From Struthio camelus (taxonomy: Eukaryota > Chordata > Aves > Struthioniformes > Struthionidae), in assembly GCF_040807025.1 (NCBI RefSeq), contig NC_090942.1, forward strand, positions 70,920,487-70,984,486: a stretch of DNA of 64,000 nucleotides, in the 5' to 3' direction. A program made the translations under genes and the position numbers. The notes below the pieces were generated by a model, which saw only the letters and a program-made list of their open reading frames with translations, ran no database searches and was not told the DNA's origin. Positions 19,143 through 37,773 of the stretch are shown here, piece by piece. Every line of letters starts with the position of its first letter. Within the stretch, counting starts at the first letter, position 1.

Positions 19143-21400
19143 TGGGACCAATAACTCCGTCATGGGAGCTATTCCCACCGGGGCCAATAGCTCCCTCATG
19201 GGCCTTGGACACCTGTTTCAGCAGGATGTCTGCAAAGACCTTGTGGATCTCCTGTTCCTTTTCCCTGCTGATATGCAGTCTATTCTCCTCTCCTACAGTT
19301 CCTTTGCCTGGTCACCCCGACCAGACCACACCTCCCACAGGTGATGCCACCATTGTCCCCAGCTGCATGGGAGGCACCAGACTCTCCCTGCAGCTGAAAA
19401 CCTGGACTGCAGCATCCTTCCTCTGGAGCCGTGTGTGTGTCAAGGCATCTCATGTGCCAAGGGCAATTGCTCCAGTTGATGCCAGAGATCGGGCCATGTA
19501 GTGTTCCAACCCCCTCATCACACAGTCTAAGTAACTCTGTGCCTGTCCTGACATCTAGTTCATCCTCATTGTATATTGCTCAACGACAAGTCTAGTTTAG
19601 TCCATACTAAAAGAAGGCTCTAATCATTGCCTTGAGCAGATCTTGAAGACCCAAGAGCCACCTAGGGTCACTATTAGCAACAATGGTTTGCATTCATACT
19701 GAAAGAAATTGAAAAGTTTTTACAAGAGAATACTGTTTTGCAGATAGAAACATTTTACTTGTCCTAAGCCAGTGGGAAGGTTAGAAGTCAGAAAAGGTAC
19801 TCTCAAAATACTTAGAATAAGGATAGAATACTTAGAATAGAACTATTAAAGTACTGGGAAAGTTAGCCTTTTCGGTTTTTGGTATATCATCCTACATCCC
19901 ATACTATCACTTATGAAAGCCTAACAATTATTGAAGAGAAAGTTAGTTTGTGCCAAAATATCAGACATACCACTATTCTTAATGGAATATATTGAATAAG
20001 AAAGATTTTACAAAAACACAAACAAACAAAAACCACCAACAACAACAAAAAAAACCAATGACACATAGGTCAAAAATTAGATTTCTTCAGACTGCTTCCA
20101 CTGTAAGAATAACATTATAACAACCTATTCCTCAGCCGTAAAAGTTGCTAGTTTTTTTATTCTGGAGAAGTGTGGGAGTCAAATGGCTTAAACAATGCGG
20201 CAGAAAGAAATGATCATGCGAATTCTTCCTCTGTAAAAAATATTTGTGGCTCCAGAAATATTTGGGACTTTTCCTAACCAAAATCAGAGACAAGAGATTT
20301 GCAGGTTTATGTAGAGATCACCAAAACAAAGAACATACATACCAAAGTAAATGTGAGCTGTTAAAAGCCAGCATGAACTATTTCACTGTTAAAATGTAGA
20401 TGTTAAAGGAGGGGATGCTTACATACTGGTTGCCAACAGGGGTAGAACAATTTGTTAATTCTATCTTGTCAAAGTAGATTAACTAACCTAAAATTTAGGA
20501 ATTGTATATTTACATTTCTCCTGATTAAACATCATAATAAATAGTATGTTTATAAAGACAGGGAATGCAGAATACTCAGTTTCAAGCAGTTAAGTATGCC
20601 TTTGCTTGCGTAACCTAAGAGCTTCAGTCATGAGTATTGCTTCACTAAGAGAAGCTTCTTCTTTCTGATGCTGAGCTAGTACTGAAGGAGCAAACAACAA
20701 AATGGTGGAGACAATTGCCTTAATTTGGTATAAGAAAGTATGTGTGATGCCTCCAGCTATTTCCTGCAGCAGCCGTTGCAATGGGAAGCAAATTTCTTTC
20801 TGTGCTTGGACAGAGGAGTTAGGCTCTATACTGAATGCTGCTCCATTCTGCTGACAGCCCTGATGACTGTACATGGAAAGATAAGCAATAGAATTAATTT
20901 GAAACATTAACAGAGAGGTAGCTAAAGTAAGGACGAAGGGGTCAGGCCAGCGTTTAAGACCACTCTGATATAGCACACTTCAAAATGGTAACTACATTTA
21001 CATTTCAATTCCCTATTTTTGCTTTTCCTTCTATCTTCCTCCTTCCCATTCATTTGTTCTCTCATGCCCTCCTGGTCTTCTGTAATGGAATTTAGGAATG
21101 ATTCTAGTCTACATGTGTATGTGCTGGCAGAACAGGGAATTAGGATTGTATGCCTCTTCTGATATATAGGTATAGAGTCAGGTGTCAGAACGTAGAGTGT
21201 ATGGGATGTTATATGGCCACACTAAAATTTAATAAGCATGAAGAACCAGAGGGAACGGAATGCGAAATTTAGGGTCTATCTTAGTGCTGCCTGTATGGAT
21301 GAATTTGCACACGTGGGGTGGCTGGGAGGGCAGGAGGTAGTGATGCAATAGGCAGAGTTGGGCAGCCTGTGACCTACTCCTCACTGCATTGTGACACTGA
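19143..21400. other. Intergenic region upstream of TUBA8-like copy 2
   Basis: Just past the CR1 fragment, an imperfect tandem pair (CCAATAACTCCGTCATGGG / CCAATAGCTCCCTCATGGG, 19147-19203) precedes about 350 bases of C-rich DNA (19204-19560). This may be an unrecognised repeat, but I cannot name it. From 19600 onward the DNA is AT-rich with an (AAC)n-like stretch near 20015-20055. A 128-codon minus-strand frame at 20590-20976 has no recognisable relative. An E-box (CACGTG) lies near 21310. Confidence 0.35.
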
Positions 21401-21537
21401 AGAGCAGCAGCAGGTGCCTGCTGCTTGGCCCAGGCTGCCTCCTGCCCTCTAGCTCAGACTTGTGCTCCAGCAAAGACAGTAGCACCAAAGCCTGCCGTCG
21501 CTGATCGGAAAAGGAAGGAAAGACCACTGGAAACACT

Positions 21538-29249
<7,712 letters not shown>

Positions 29250-32200
29250 TTTTAAAATACACTTTGCCCCATAGTGAGCACAGAATTGTCTCTGTACTGC
29301 TTTATTGCACCTGTATACCATCAGGTCACCCCTTTGCATAAAATACACAGAATTTAGAAGGGGTCATACACGGCCATTTTTTGTTCCATATATCCCAGGT
29401 AAATCTTCCTGTGAGATAATATCAGTTGCAGTAATGGCCTACCACTCCCAGTAATGCAACAAAGACTTGGTCTTCTTCCTTCCACGTTTAATGTAAGCCT
29501 CTTCAAGCTCTAACACACATACCAAAATCCCTGTAATTTAATATATACAAGCTTATAACGGAGCAGAGTGAAACAGCATAGCTTTCAAAGTTCACATTTG
29601 GCTTTCCTTCACCTTTTGCTTGTTCACGTCAAAAAATACTGAAAATGGAGAAATGGGTCTTCTCCTCTGTGGTTTATGGTCCTCTCAGTGAACTTCACCT
29701 TAGTGACCTAAAAGTGACATTTCATTCTTCTGTGAAACACCCATTTCTGATAAAGCACACATTTTCCTCGAAAAGGGTAAAGCAATGCCATTTTTCCACA
29801 TTTGGGGGATACATACCTGTGTTGTGAACACAAATATAATTTTTGGCTGCGTCCAAAAATTTTACAGCTGCAGCAGGTTCAAGAAATTATCTTCTGTGCA
29901 TCTCCGGGAAATTGCTTAAATGAGAAAATTCTGTTACAAAAAAGTCTTTATGCATCCTCCCTAGTTAGTCTAAAATGTTTCACTGTTCCTTACTCTACCT
30001 GAATGGCTCTTCTTCTGCAAGTAACAACCTTTCCTTTATCCAGCAGGCCCTCGTGTAGTCTGTGGCTACCTTTATTTAGTGGACCACCTGCAAGTGAATA
30101 TGCAATACAGGTATTTTAATATTCATTCAAAGATAATTCAAAGTAGTGAGCAAAGTTCAGGGATTTACAGGATTCACAGCCTGCTAGGCAACGACAACCA
30201 TTCTTGCCTAGAAAATCCCTCAGCAACCTTTTATCTAGATCTTCTTCAGGTGGAGTTTCCATCTCTGTTGGCAATACAACGTCCATACAGCCACGTTCCC
30301 AATACAACATCACATTCAACTTGTATACTCTGTATGTATTATATGCATTTAATTATCCAGATCAGTAAAATACTAAACTATGTATTTATGGAGTACCTGA
30401 AATGCCTCCGCTTAGGAAAACATCCCTATTCGAGACACACTTGATTATGTATTTCAGTGGAAGCAGTATGAATAAGCATTATTCAGTCCAGTGGGATTTA
30501 GGGTCTTAAACAGGTTCCCTTACAGTTCTGTCCTGAATTGCAACCAAAACCAATAAAAAGAGGAAATTTCATACATGAAACACAGTTAAACTAAAAGAAC
30601 TTGTGACAAATCTTAACCGGTTCACCTATCTTGAGATTTAAACTTCTAAACCTTCTCTAGGTCTGCATGAATAAATTTTACAAAAAGATACATAAACAAA
30701 GAAGCGACAAAAAATGGCAGGTTAAGTGCTTGCTCTGTTCTTTGGCAAATTGCTGAAAGAGATGCAATGAAGAAGTAAAGTTATTGATCCAGTGTGGAGT
30801 ACTTTATGGGTTCTGAATCACTGGGAGTGCAGTGCCTAACTCACTGGATGTTTGAAATGTCGCTCTGATCATTAATGTTATGGTTTATTTTATTTGAAAG
30901 GATATTTAGGAATCAGAGTCCCAAATCTCGCAGTAGTCAATTCACTCTTTGGAATGATTTGGAGATAACTTTAGAAGGGCTGCGGTTGTTATTAGAAGCT
31001 AGCAGCTTTTGTCAAAAGTGACCCCTGGATGCTTAGCAGACAGTGCATTTGGACCCAAACACTGAATCTTTCCCTTTTAGACATCCCTTTATCTGAGCAC
31101 ACTTCCTGGGCTTAGACTTCTGCGTGGGATGTCACAGCTGATTTCTACAGGCATCCAAAACCACTCTTTATTGTGTTATCCCTTTTTGAGAACAGCTTTG
31201 TCTGGCTTTGGACATGGTCTGCTTTCTGCTGCTACTCTGGGTCACAACCACCTCTTCAGCACGGGTTCTCTGAATTCTCTTCTCTGTTCATTATTGCCTT
31301 ATCCAGTCCTCATAGCTTTGGCCCCCATTGGCTCTGCTTCAGAAGAGAGTCTGAACTCAGAACTCCACTGCCTCAGTCTTTTTCCTGAGGATGTTTGCAT
31401 ATTCTTAAGTGGATATATTAAACCAATTTGAAGAAAATGGAAGATTGGGATGTTATTTTAGGCACACAAGAGTAGCTTTAAAACCAGTTGCACAATGCTA
31501 ATGTTATTAACTCACTGCAAATGGAGCTTCTGTGCCTAATGGAAGTGATATGGTTTATTGCCTGCTTTTAGAAAACAATGGAAACTAGCCACGCAACAGT
31601 AAAGCCTTACAGTATTCTTACAGAACCATATGGTCTTCTTAATCTAGTATTCTAGATTAAGAATCTAGAATATCTAATCTAGTATTCTAGATTAAGAATC
31701 ACCTGTGTCACAGGCGACATTTCCAAAAGCTACCTCAGCTACACACTGCTTCACTAGATTCCACAAACCTGTCAGACTTAGCTTCTATTTAATCTTCAGT
31801 GCCAATCTGCACTCTGCTCAGCTGGTTTGACAGCTTCTAGGCAACTCATGGCTTAGCAGTTCTTTTTTTAACTGTTCTTCACTTCTATCAGGCAGATACC
31901 GTACAAGCTAGCCATCGAGAGGGAACTTTACATCACTAAATCTAAGTGGTTGCCCTGAAGCTCTGCCAGAGATAAGCCTAACCTCAGGAAAGATGCCAAG
32001 TTATTTGAGCTCACCTGCTCATGAGCCTCTGCAGATATCCACATTCGTCCAGGCTGACAGTCCAGGAAGGTTTTTGCTGCCACTGCTGCTGCCTTAGCTG
32101 AAGAGCGCTGGCTGCCAAGCAACTGCATTGCCTCCAACAGAGCTCTACATAACCCACCCGGAAGGGATGGCACTGGGACCTTTTCTGCGAAGACTGCAAC

Positions 32201-34000
32201 AATAACAGCTCTGATGGGCTCCAGAGAGTCCCTCTGAAAGTCTCATCGGTTTCCTTCCCATGTTCAGTGAAACAGGGTGGGGGCTGCACAGATGTCCCTG
32301 ACACAGGACAGGGAGTACACGCTATTCTGGCCAGTCATAATATGCTAGTATAACCCCTCCTGTAGAAGCAGCAGCCAAAGCGTTCTGACAAAGTATATAT
32401 GACAAAGGAGAGGCAGTAAACATCCCTTACTACCATCGTCAGGGTTGCCTTCATCCTCGAAATCCTCCTCTGAACCCTAACTCTACCTTCCCTCATAATC
32501 AAAGGTCTGGCTCTTTAGTTCAAGGTGTTAGGGGCACAAACAGTATGCTAATAATAAGAATATATACGACACAAGGCTTTGAAAAAGCATTTTTGCTGCA
32601 GAAATTTTATAAAAGGACACCCACATTCAACTCCTACATTCCCTCTATAACTACTAAATGTCTATAAGATACGAGACACAGCCTGCAAGTTTGGGCTATG
32701 TAAGCTGTGGTTTTCCTCCCGACATACATTTTTCTGTAACATCCACAGAATTTAATAATAGCTGAAGGCACAGCACAGGTGAAATTCAGTTTGTCAGCAG
32801 CTCACAGAAGGGGCTTTTCTGAGGGGTAGAAGGGCACTCCAAAGACACCAGTGAGGTTGCAGGAAGCAAGGAAAGGGAGACAGGAAAAGCCATCAGGAAC
32901 TCCAGATGGCCCGTGAAAGGAAGCAAAGTCTTTCCCCCACAAACCTCTCATGCACCATCAACCCAATCTTACAGGCAGAGAGAGCAAGGAAGAGGATGGT
33001 GAAGACGACAGTGATGGAAGGTAATGGAAGGACCTGTCCCCTAGGGACCTCCTGGTGGCAGCTGCAGGGAGAGGAAGTGCTGCTTCTGACTCAGTTGGAG
33101 CTCCTGGATAAATGCAGGAGGCAGCTGTGCCCTGCCAAATCACACAGGGACCTCTCTTCACCTGGGTGCCAGAGATTCAACCCACTTTACATACATAGCA
33201 GGACTCCCTACTTCCCTAAGCCATTCCCCAGCCAGCAGCACTCTGCAGGGGAGCAGGGACCAGGGCAGCATTGCTCACCTAAAGCATTTCCCACCTTCTC
33301 AGGAGCAAAGCTGGGCCCATGGCCATTCTCCAAAAAGCAGCATTCCCTTAAAGGGTGCTGCTGCCCTCCGTTCCTCCTCCTGATGCCCAGGAGCAACAGG
33401 AAGGGGAAAGTCTGGAAACCTGACACACGCACAGGGTGAGTGGCCACCTAACACACTTTTACGCTTCAGGAGGCACTTGACTTGCTGAGGCCAGAAATCA
33501 CACAGCCCTGGCTGCTGTGGAGCTACATGGCGGGGGTATTTGTCCATCACTGTACAGTCATTCGTATATCCTGCTGCAGATGGCATTTTGAAACCCCACC
33601 ATCAAGGATGGACGGAATTGATTAGAAGTCTAATCTACCAAGTGACTTTTTCTTTTGAAATTTGTAGGCCACTTATTTATTTTGGATTATTTCAAGTGAC
33701 CTACTTCTAACTAGGTTGCTGTAATTATGAAAAAAGTCTTTTTTTTTAATGCTGAAAGTAACAAATGTCATGACTAACAAATGCATGGTCAAGAACACGC
33801 ATGGTTTTGCATGATCAAGAACAAACATTAAGGTCCTGGCAGAGCCAGTATGTTGAAGTAATGAAATCATCTGAGAAAAGCTTTTTTTCTTTTTTTCTTT
33901 TTTCCTCCTTCCTCTCCTCTCCTACGGAGCCTAATTTCTCACTTCTCCATTTAAATCTCACTTTTGCTTCCGGCAAAGAGAAAACCGACCAGACCCGGCT
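29250..34000. other. Intergenic region between TUBA8-like copy 2 and USP18
   Basis: It starts with the tubulin 3' UTR. No strong poly-A signal lies within the first kilobase; AATAAA at 30552-30557 is a candidate. A nested palindrome cluster sits at 31636-31700 (listed separately). A 177-codon plus-strand frame at 32906-33439 has no recognisable family and poor coding character. The remainder holds no gene that I can support. Confidence 0.4.
31636..31700. repeat. Duplicated perfect palindrome cluster
   Basis: A hairpin with 12-base perfect arms, TTCTTAATCTAG (31636-31647) and CTAGATTAAGAA (31652-31663) around TATT, is followed within a few bases by a second copy of most of it (AATCTAGTATTCTAGATTAA, about 31676-31695). 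The block could fold in several registers. It is AT-rich and not part of a recognised element. Confidence 0.85.
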
Positions 34001-34469
34001 GCGATATGCCAGGGAGGGGCGTGGCGGGGAACGCACCCTGCGAGCCCCTTATCTAGGCGACCGTTGGGCGCGACCGTTGGGCAGCGGCGGGAAGCCTTGG
34101 CGGGGCCCAACGGCCGAGCCGAGCCTCTACCTGCCGAGCGGGCGCCCCTCAAGCCCGGCACCTGCGCAGCTCCTCCCAGGCCTTTGGCCACCTTCCTGCG
34201 ACAGCCCTTTACAGACAGGGGCATCTACCAGCTCGGCTTGTGGTTTTCCCCTCCTTCTCGGCCCGGTGCGAGCGCTTTACCTCTTCGGTTCTTGCAGCCG
34301 CGAGGCGCCGCGCCACCATGTCGCGCGCCGGCCGCGCTCAGCCCCGCTCGCTCGCCGCGGCCATGGACCGGGGAGACGTGAGGCGGCGGCTCGGCTCGGC
34401 TCGGCTCCCCCCAGCGGCGGCGGCGGCGGAGGGAGAGGCGGGCGGCGCTGCCCAGGCCCAGCCCGGCGT

Positions 34470-34482
34470 AGTTTCACTTTCT
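34470..34482. promoter_or_regulatory. ISRE (interferon-stimulated response element)
   Basis: The sequence AGTTTCACTTTCT matches the ISRE consensus AGTTTCNNTTTCN exactly. This is the binding site of ISGF3 (STAT1-STAT2-IRF9) and IRFs. It lies in the CpG island about 330 bases before the proposed exon-1 donor, the position expected for the promoter of USP18, a classic interferon-induced gene. Confidence 0.8.
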
Positions 34483-34505
34483 ATGCCTCCCGCTCTGCGG
34501 AGTGG

Positions 34506-34517
34506 GAAATCAAAACT
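34506..34517. promoter_or_regulatory. Second, imperfect IRF/ISRE-like site
   Basis: GAAATCAAAACT differs from the IRF-type GAAANNGAAACT at one position. It lies 23 bases past the ISRE in the opposite orientation, so the two could act as a pair. Function is inferred from sequence only. Confidence 0.5.
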
Positions 34518-34800
34518 ACGCGGCGAAGTGGGCGCTGCTGCCTTCTGACGCAGCCGGCAAGAAACGCCGCGGAGCTTGGGACCGCACTCGGGCGAGGAGC
34601 GTGGCCGCGGCGGCAGGCTGCCCGCTGGCTCCCCGCCTCCTCGCTGCGCAGGAGAGCGCCGGGCGGCGGCGGCGGCGCCGAGCCTGCCTGGCTGCGGAGG
34701 GTCTGTTCGCGCTTGCGGTGGCCACCTCGGGGTCTGCCGGGGCTTCAGGCGTTCGTGGTCCTCCGGGAGTGTGTGAGAAGCCCTGTCGACGGACCGTCAG

Positions 34801-37746
34801 GTAATAGGGGCCACATCGTGCCATTAAAATACCTACTTGCGCAGTGTCCTCCGAGCTGTTGTATCGCATTGGTTTGGTGATTCGTGTTTCTCCTAGCTGG
34901 TGAAAGTGACTCTCGTTTTGAGCGGATGGAATCCGATGGGTTGTTGGACGCTGCAATCTAGGGAGTGGAAATAATTCGTGACTTTAGTGGTTGAAGTGGT
35001 CTTTTGTCTGTTTAAACAGAATTATCCTGTAATGAAAAGGAGGAAAAAAAAAAGGAGAGGAGGGAGAAAAATTGGGGCTGAACTAACACGTACTTCACCA
35101 GAAAACTTAAAATCCTCGTTCCGAGGAGGAAAGCACGGAGGTGAAAGGCTAGAGCACTGCCTGCCAGCTTACACTGCAGAGTCAGTCTCTTAGGGAAGAG
35201 CCTCAGGGCTGCCATTTCTTCTCCTCCTGGTCTCTGGGTCACTCTTTTTTGTCCTACCTCCCGTCCCAGCACAGTCATCTCCACGGCCTGGACCTCGACC
35301 TCAACATGATGGCGGGGTTTAAAAAGAAGTGATGGTGGTGGGAAAGAATGGTGGCCACTGGGTGGCCAGGGGCATCAGGGACTGCCAAGCGCCTGGGCTG
35401 CTGCGTAGCTGGGGTGACATTAAGGCTGAGGGGGGCCGCGATACATGAGCGTGAAGGGACCAAGGGGATTTGTCGCTAGAGTCTGGTCTCCTGGGATGAC
35501 ATAAGGGCTGTGGAGCAGAGCCCTAGTAGGAGGGAGTGCCCTGGGCTTGGAGGGAGGAGGGTAGGTGAGAAGGCTGGTTGCTTAGAAGACGTAGGATATG
35601 ATGGAGGAACTACTGCTACCCTTTCTTTGCCTAGAGTTAGCGTGTAGCTTGGCCGAGGCAGCAGCACTGAGTCATGTCGCTAATCAGCAAAGGAAACTGA
35701 GGAGGGACTCTGCTCTTTCAGTGCTCTCCTGAGAGGATAAGTCAGTGGTAAGAGGGCAGCCTACTCCTCCCTTCTTATGCTCACTCACCTGTTTGTTTAT
35801 ACATTTATGCTGGGTAAAGGAAGGTCAAGTGCAAATCTTAAAAATACTGTGTTTTTTCTGACCAAAATGAGGCAGTTCCGTGCAAGGGTTAGAAAGTTCT
35901 AGTCATGTCCTGCTCCTAAACCAGAGTTCCTGTTAGCTCACTGCCTGGGTGTGTGGAGGAGAGTTTCATCAAGCCAGAGACCCCAGATTCTCTCACCTCT
36001 GCATCCCTCTGAACCTCCCAGCCCTAATGTCTTTCTACCCAAGTTTCCCAAGTCACCCAAAGCCTCTTAGCCCTGCACTCGCTCATGCATCCCACCCTTA
36101 ATCCTACCTCTCCTGCCGAAGCCTCTCTCTTCCAAGTTTTCCTCATCCCCAGCACGTTCATAGCTGCTGTTTAGCTATTCCTGCTCTGCCCTTCTGTCCC
36201 TCTCTTTTCTGTTTCCTCCAGTATCCCCACCAGCTGTGAGCGTTACTGCCACCCTTTTGCTGACATTACACCAACTAAACCCACTAGCTCTTGCCATGCA
36301 AGCAAAGGTCGGCTCCTGCTATGGCTGAACTATCAGTAACTTGAAGGCCTGGGTAAATCACTTTTTGGGAAAGAAGCAGTATCAGGCTCTTGCAATATTT
36401 TGCAGAAGGGGAAATCAAACCCAGTTTCCACTTTCTTGAGTTGCTGTTCTGATCACTGGTCTTGAACGTAAAAAGCGATGCTCTTGAAACTAGCTCTGAA
36501 TGATACAGTTTCTTTTTTTCCCCCCTCCCAGATAAAACTCAGCAAATTCAACAATATTTAGTGAATCTGAGTGTATCAAACAGGTCTGAGTTCAAAAGTA
36601 GTCTTGATAAAGTACAGTTGGAGACAAGTATACTTAAGGTCAAAATTATTAATTGCAAAAACCCATTAATTTCTAGTTTTTTGATAAATTCCTCAGAAAT
36701 TCTGAAATGTAACATTACTAGGCACAGTTAACCTGGAAAAAATATGCTTTTAAAGCAAATAATTTCTTTTCATGAAAGGTTTCTGCCGGGTTTTTTTGCT
36801 TATTTCCTAGTGACTTTCCTTCATTCTTTCAGTATTTGGAATGGCCTCAGGTTCCTTTTAAAAGCTGTTCAATATTTTTAAAATATAAATTCCTCACCAT
36901 ATTTTTTGTTTTTTTTTTTGGTTTCCCCTCCCGTGAATGTTTTCCTAAAGATATCCTTCTTTTCTGATTCTGTTTCCCTGTTGAAGGTGGACTTTCAAAA
37001 ACCCTCCCTTTTTATTTAATTGCATTCTAACATTTGTCTTGTGTTTTTGCTTCCATATATTACTTTTTTTTTTTCTTTAAAGAGCCAGTAGTTGAATCCT
37101 AAGAGGCTGTAATGAAGTAATGGTCCTTTCAGCACTCCCCTTAAAATCAAGGAGTTTAATGGTTCCCTTCTTAAACAGTCCCTTTGCCTGTGATTATTTG
37201 AAGGAGCTTATACAGGAAATGACATTCAAGTTCTTAGCCTCCTTACATTTATAGATCAGAATCCAAAATACCACAGTAGAGCTGTAATTAAAGTGTTTAA
37301 AACAACGCAGAGAGCCCAACCAGAAAACAAATAAACACTTATCGGTTTGAAAGGTCTGAGAAGGTGAAATTTGCCCTTTTGAATATTTAAGCTGCTTTGG
37401 GTTATAAAGCATTGCTGTTATCAAAAAGATTTGCAACAGTTGCCATACTGGACCATTTTGATGATATTATTTACCAGATCTTCTTGAACAGGGATATCTG
37501 GAATTCCCTGGCTAGGTGGAGCTATTTCTATGGAACCGGATGGTCCTTTATTTCACCATTCATCAGGCCTGTTAACCTGCTAATAGCCTGCACACCTGCC
37601 ATACTAATTCAGATGTACCAACTGCCATCACAGCAATCATTTTATTGACATTCCAGCTTTTTCATCATGCAAATATCACATACAGAGGTGAACATTATAA
37701 AGATGGAGAACACTCAGAAAAATGATCTCTCTGTGTCTTTCTGCAG
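34801..37746 (+). other. Intron 1 of USP18 (5' UTR intron)
   Basis: This is a proposed 2.9-kb intron from the GTAATA donor to the TTTCTGCAG acceptor. The first part is GC-richer (35000-36300) and the rest AT-rich with T runs (36905-36920, 37060-37078). No coding or repeat feature is recognised. Confidence 0.5.
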
Positions 37747-37773
37747 TCCTTGCGTCATTGTATAATACTGTTG

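Larger units (their letters stand above)
34010..34800 (+). promoter_or_regulatory. USP18: CpG-island promoter and likely non-coding exon 1 of USP18
   Basis: GC content and CpG density jump here against an AT-rich background, with GGCGG and CCGCC runs throughout. Two interferon-type motifs sit near the middle (listed separately). A good splice donor, CGTCAG|GTAATA at 34800/34801, would end a non-coding first exon, and the next exon opens at a strong acceptor (CTTTCTGCAG, ending 37746). In mammals USP18 also has a non-coding first exon behind an interferon-responsive promoter. The transcription start is not fixed. An ATG in a perfect Kozak context (GCCACCATG, 34312-34320) lies upstream of the ISRE and may belong to an alternative transcript or to nothing. 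Confidence 0.75.

Noticed and set aside
20590-20976. A 128-codon minus-strand open frame before TUBA8-like copy 2
   Set aside because: It has hydrophobic stretches but no recognisable family; no supporting signals.
12478-21537. A third tubulin copy or fragment between the two genes
   Set aside because: No stretch resembling tubulin exons was found on either strand between the copies.
32906-33439. A 177-codon open frame upstream of USP18
   Set aside because: No recognisable family, no splice context and no conserved motif; kept only as unexplained open sequence.
33801-34880. A 359-codon open frame across the CpG island on +
   Set aside because: It runs from AT-rich low-complexity DNA into the GC-rich island, where stops are rare. 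Composition changes with the DNA and no domain is visible. It overlaps the USP18 promoter.
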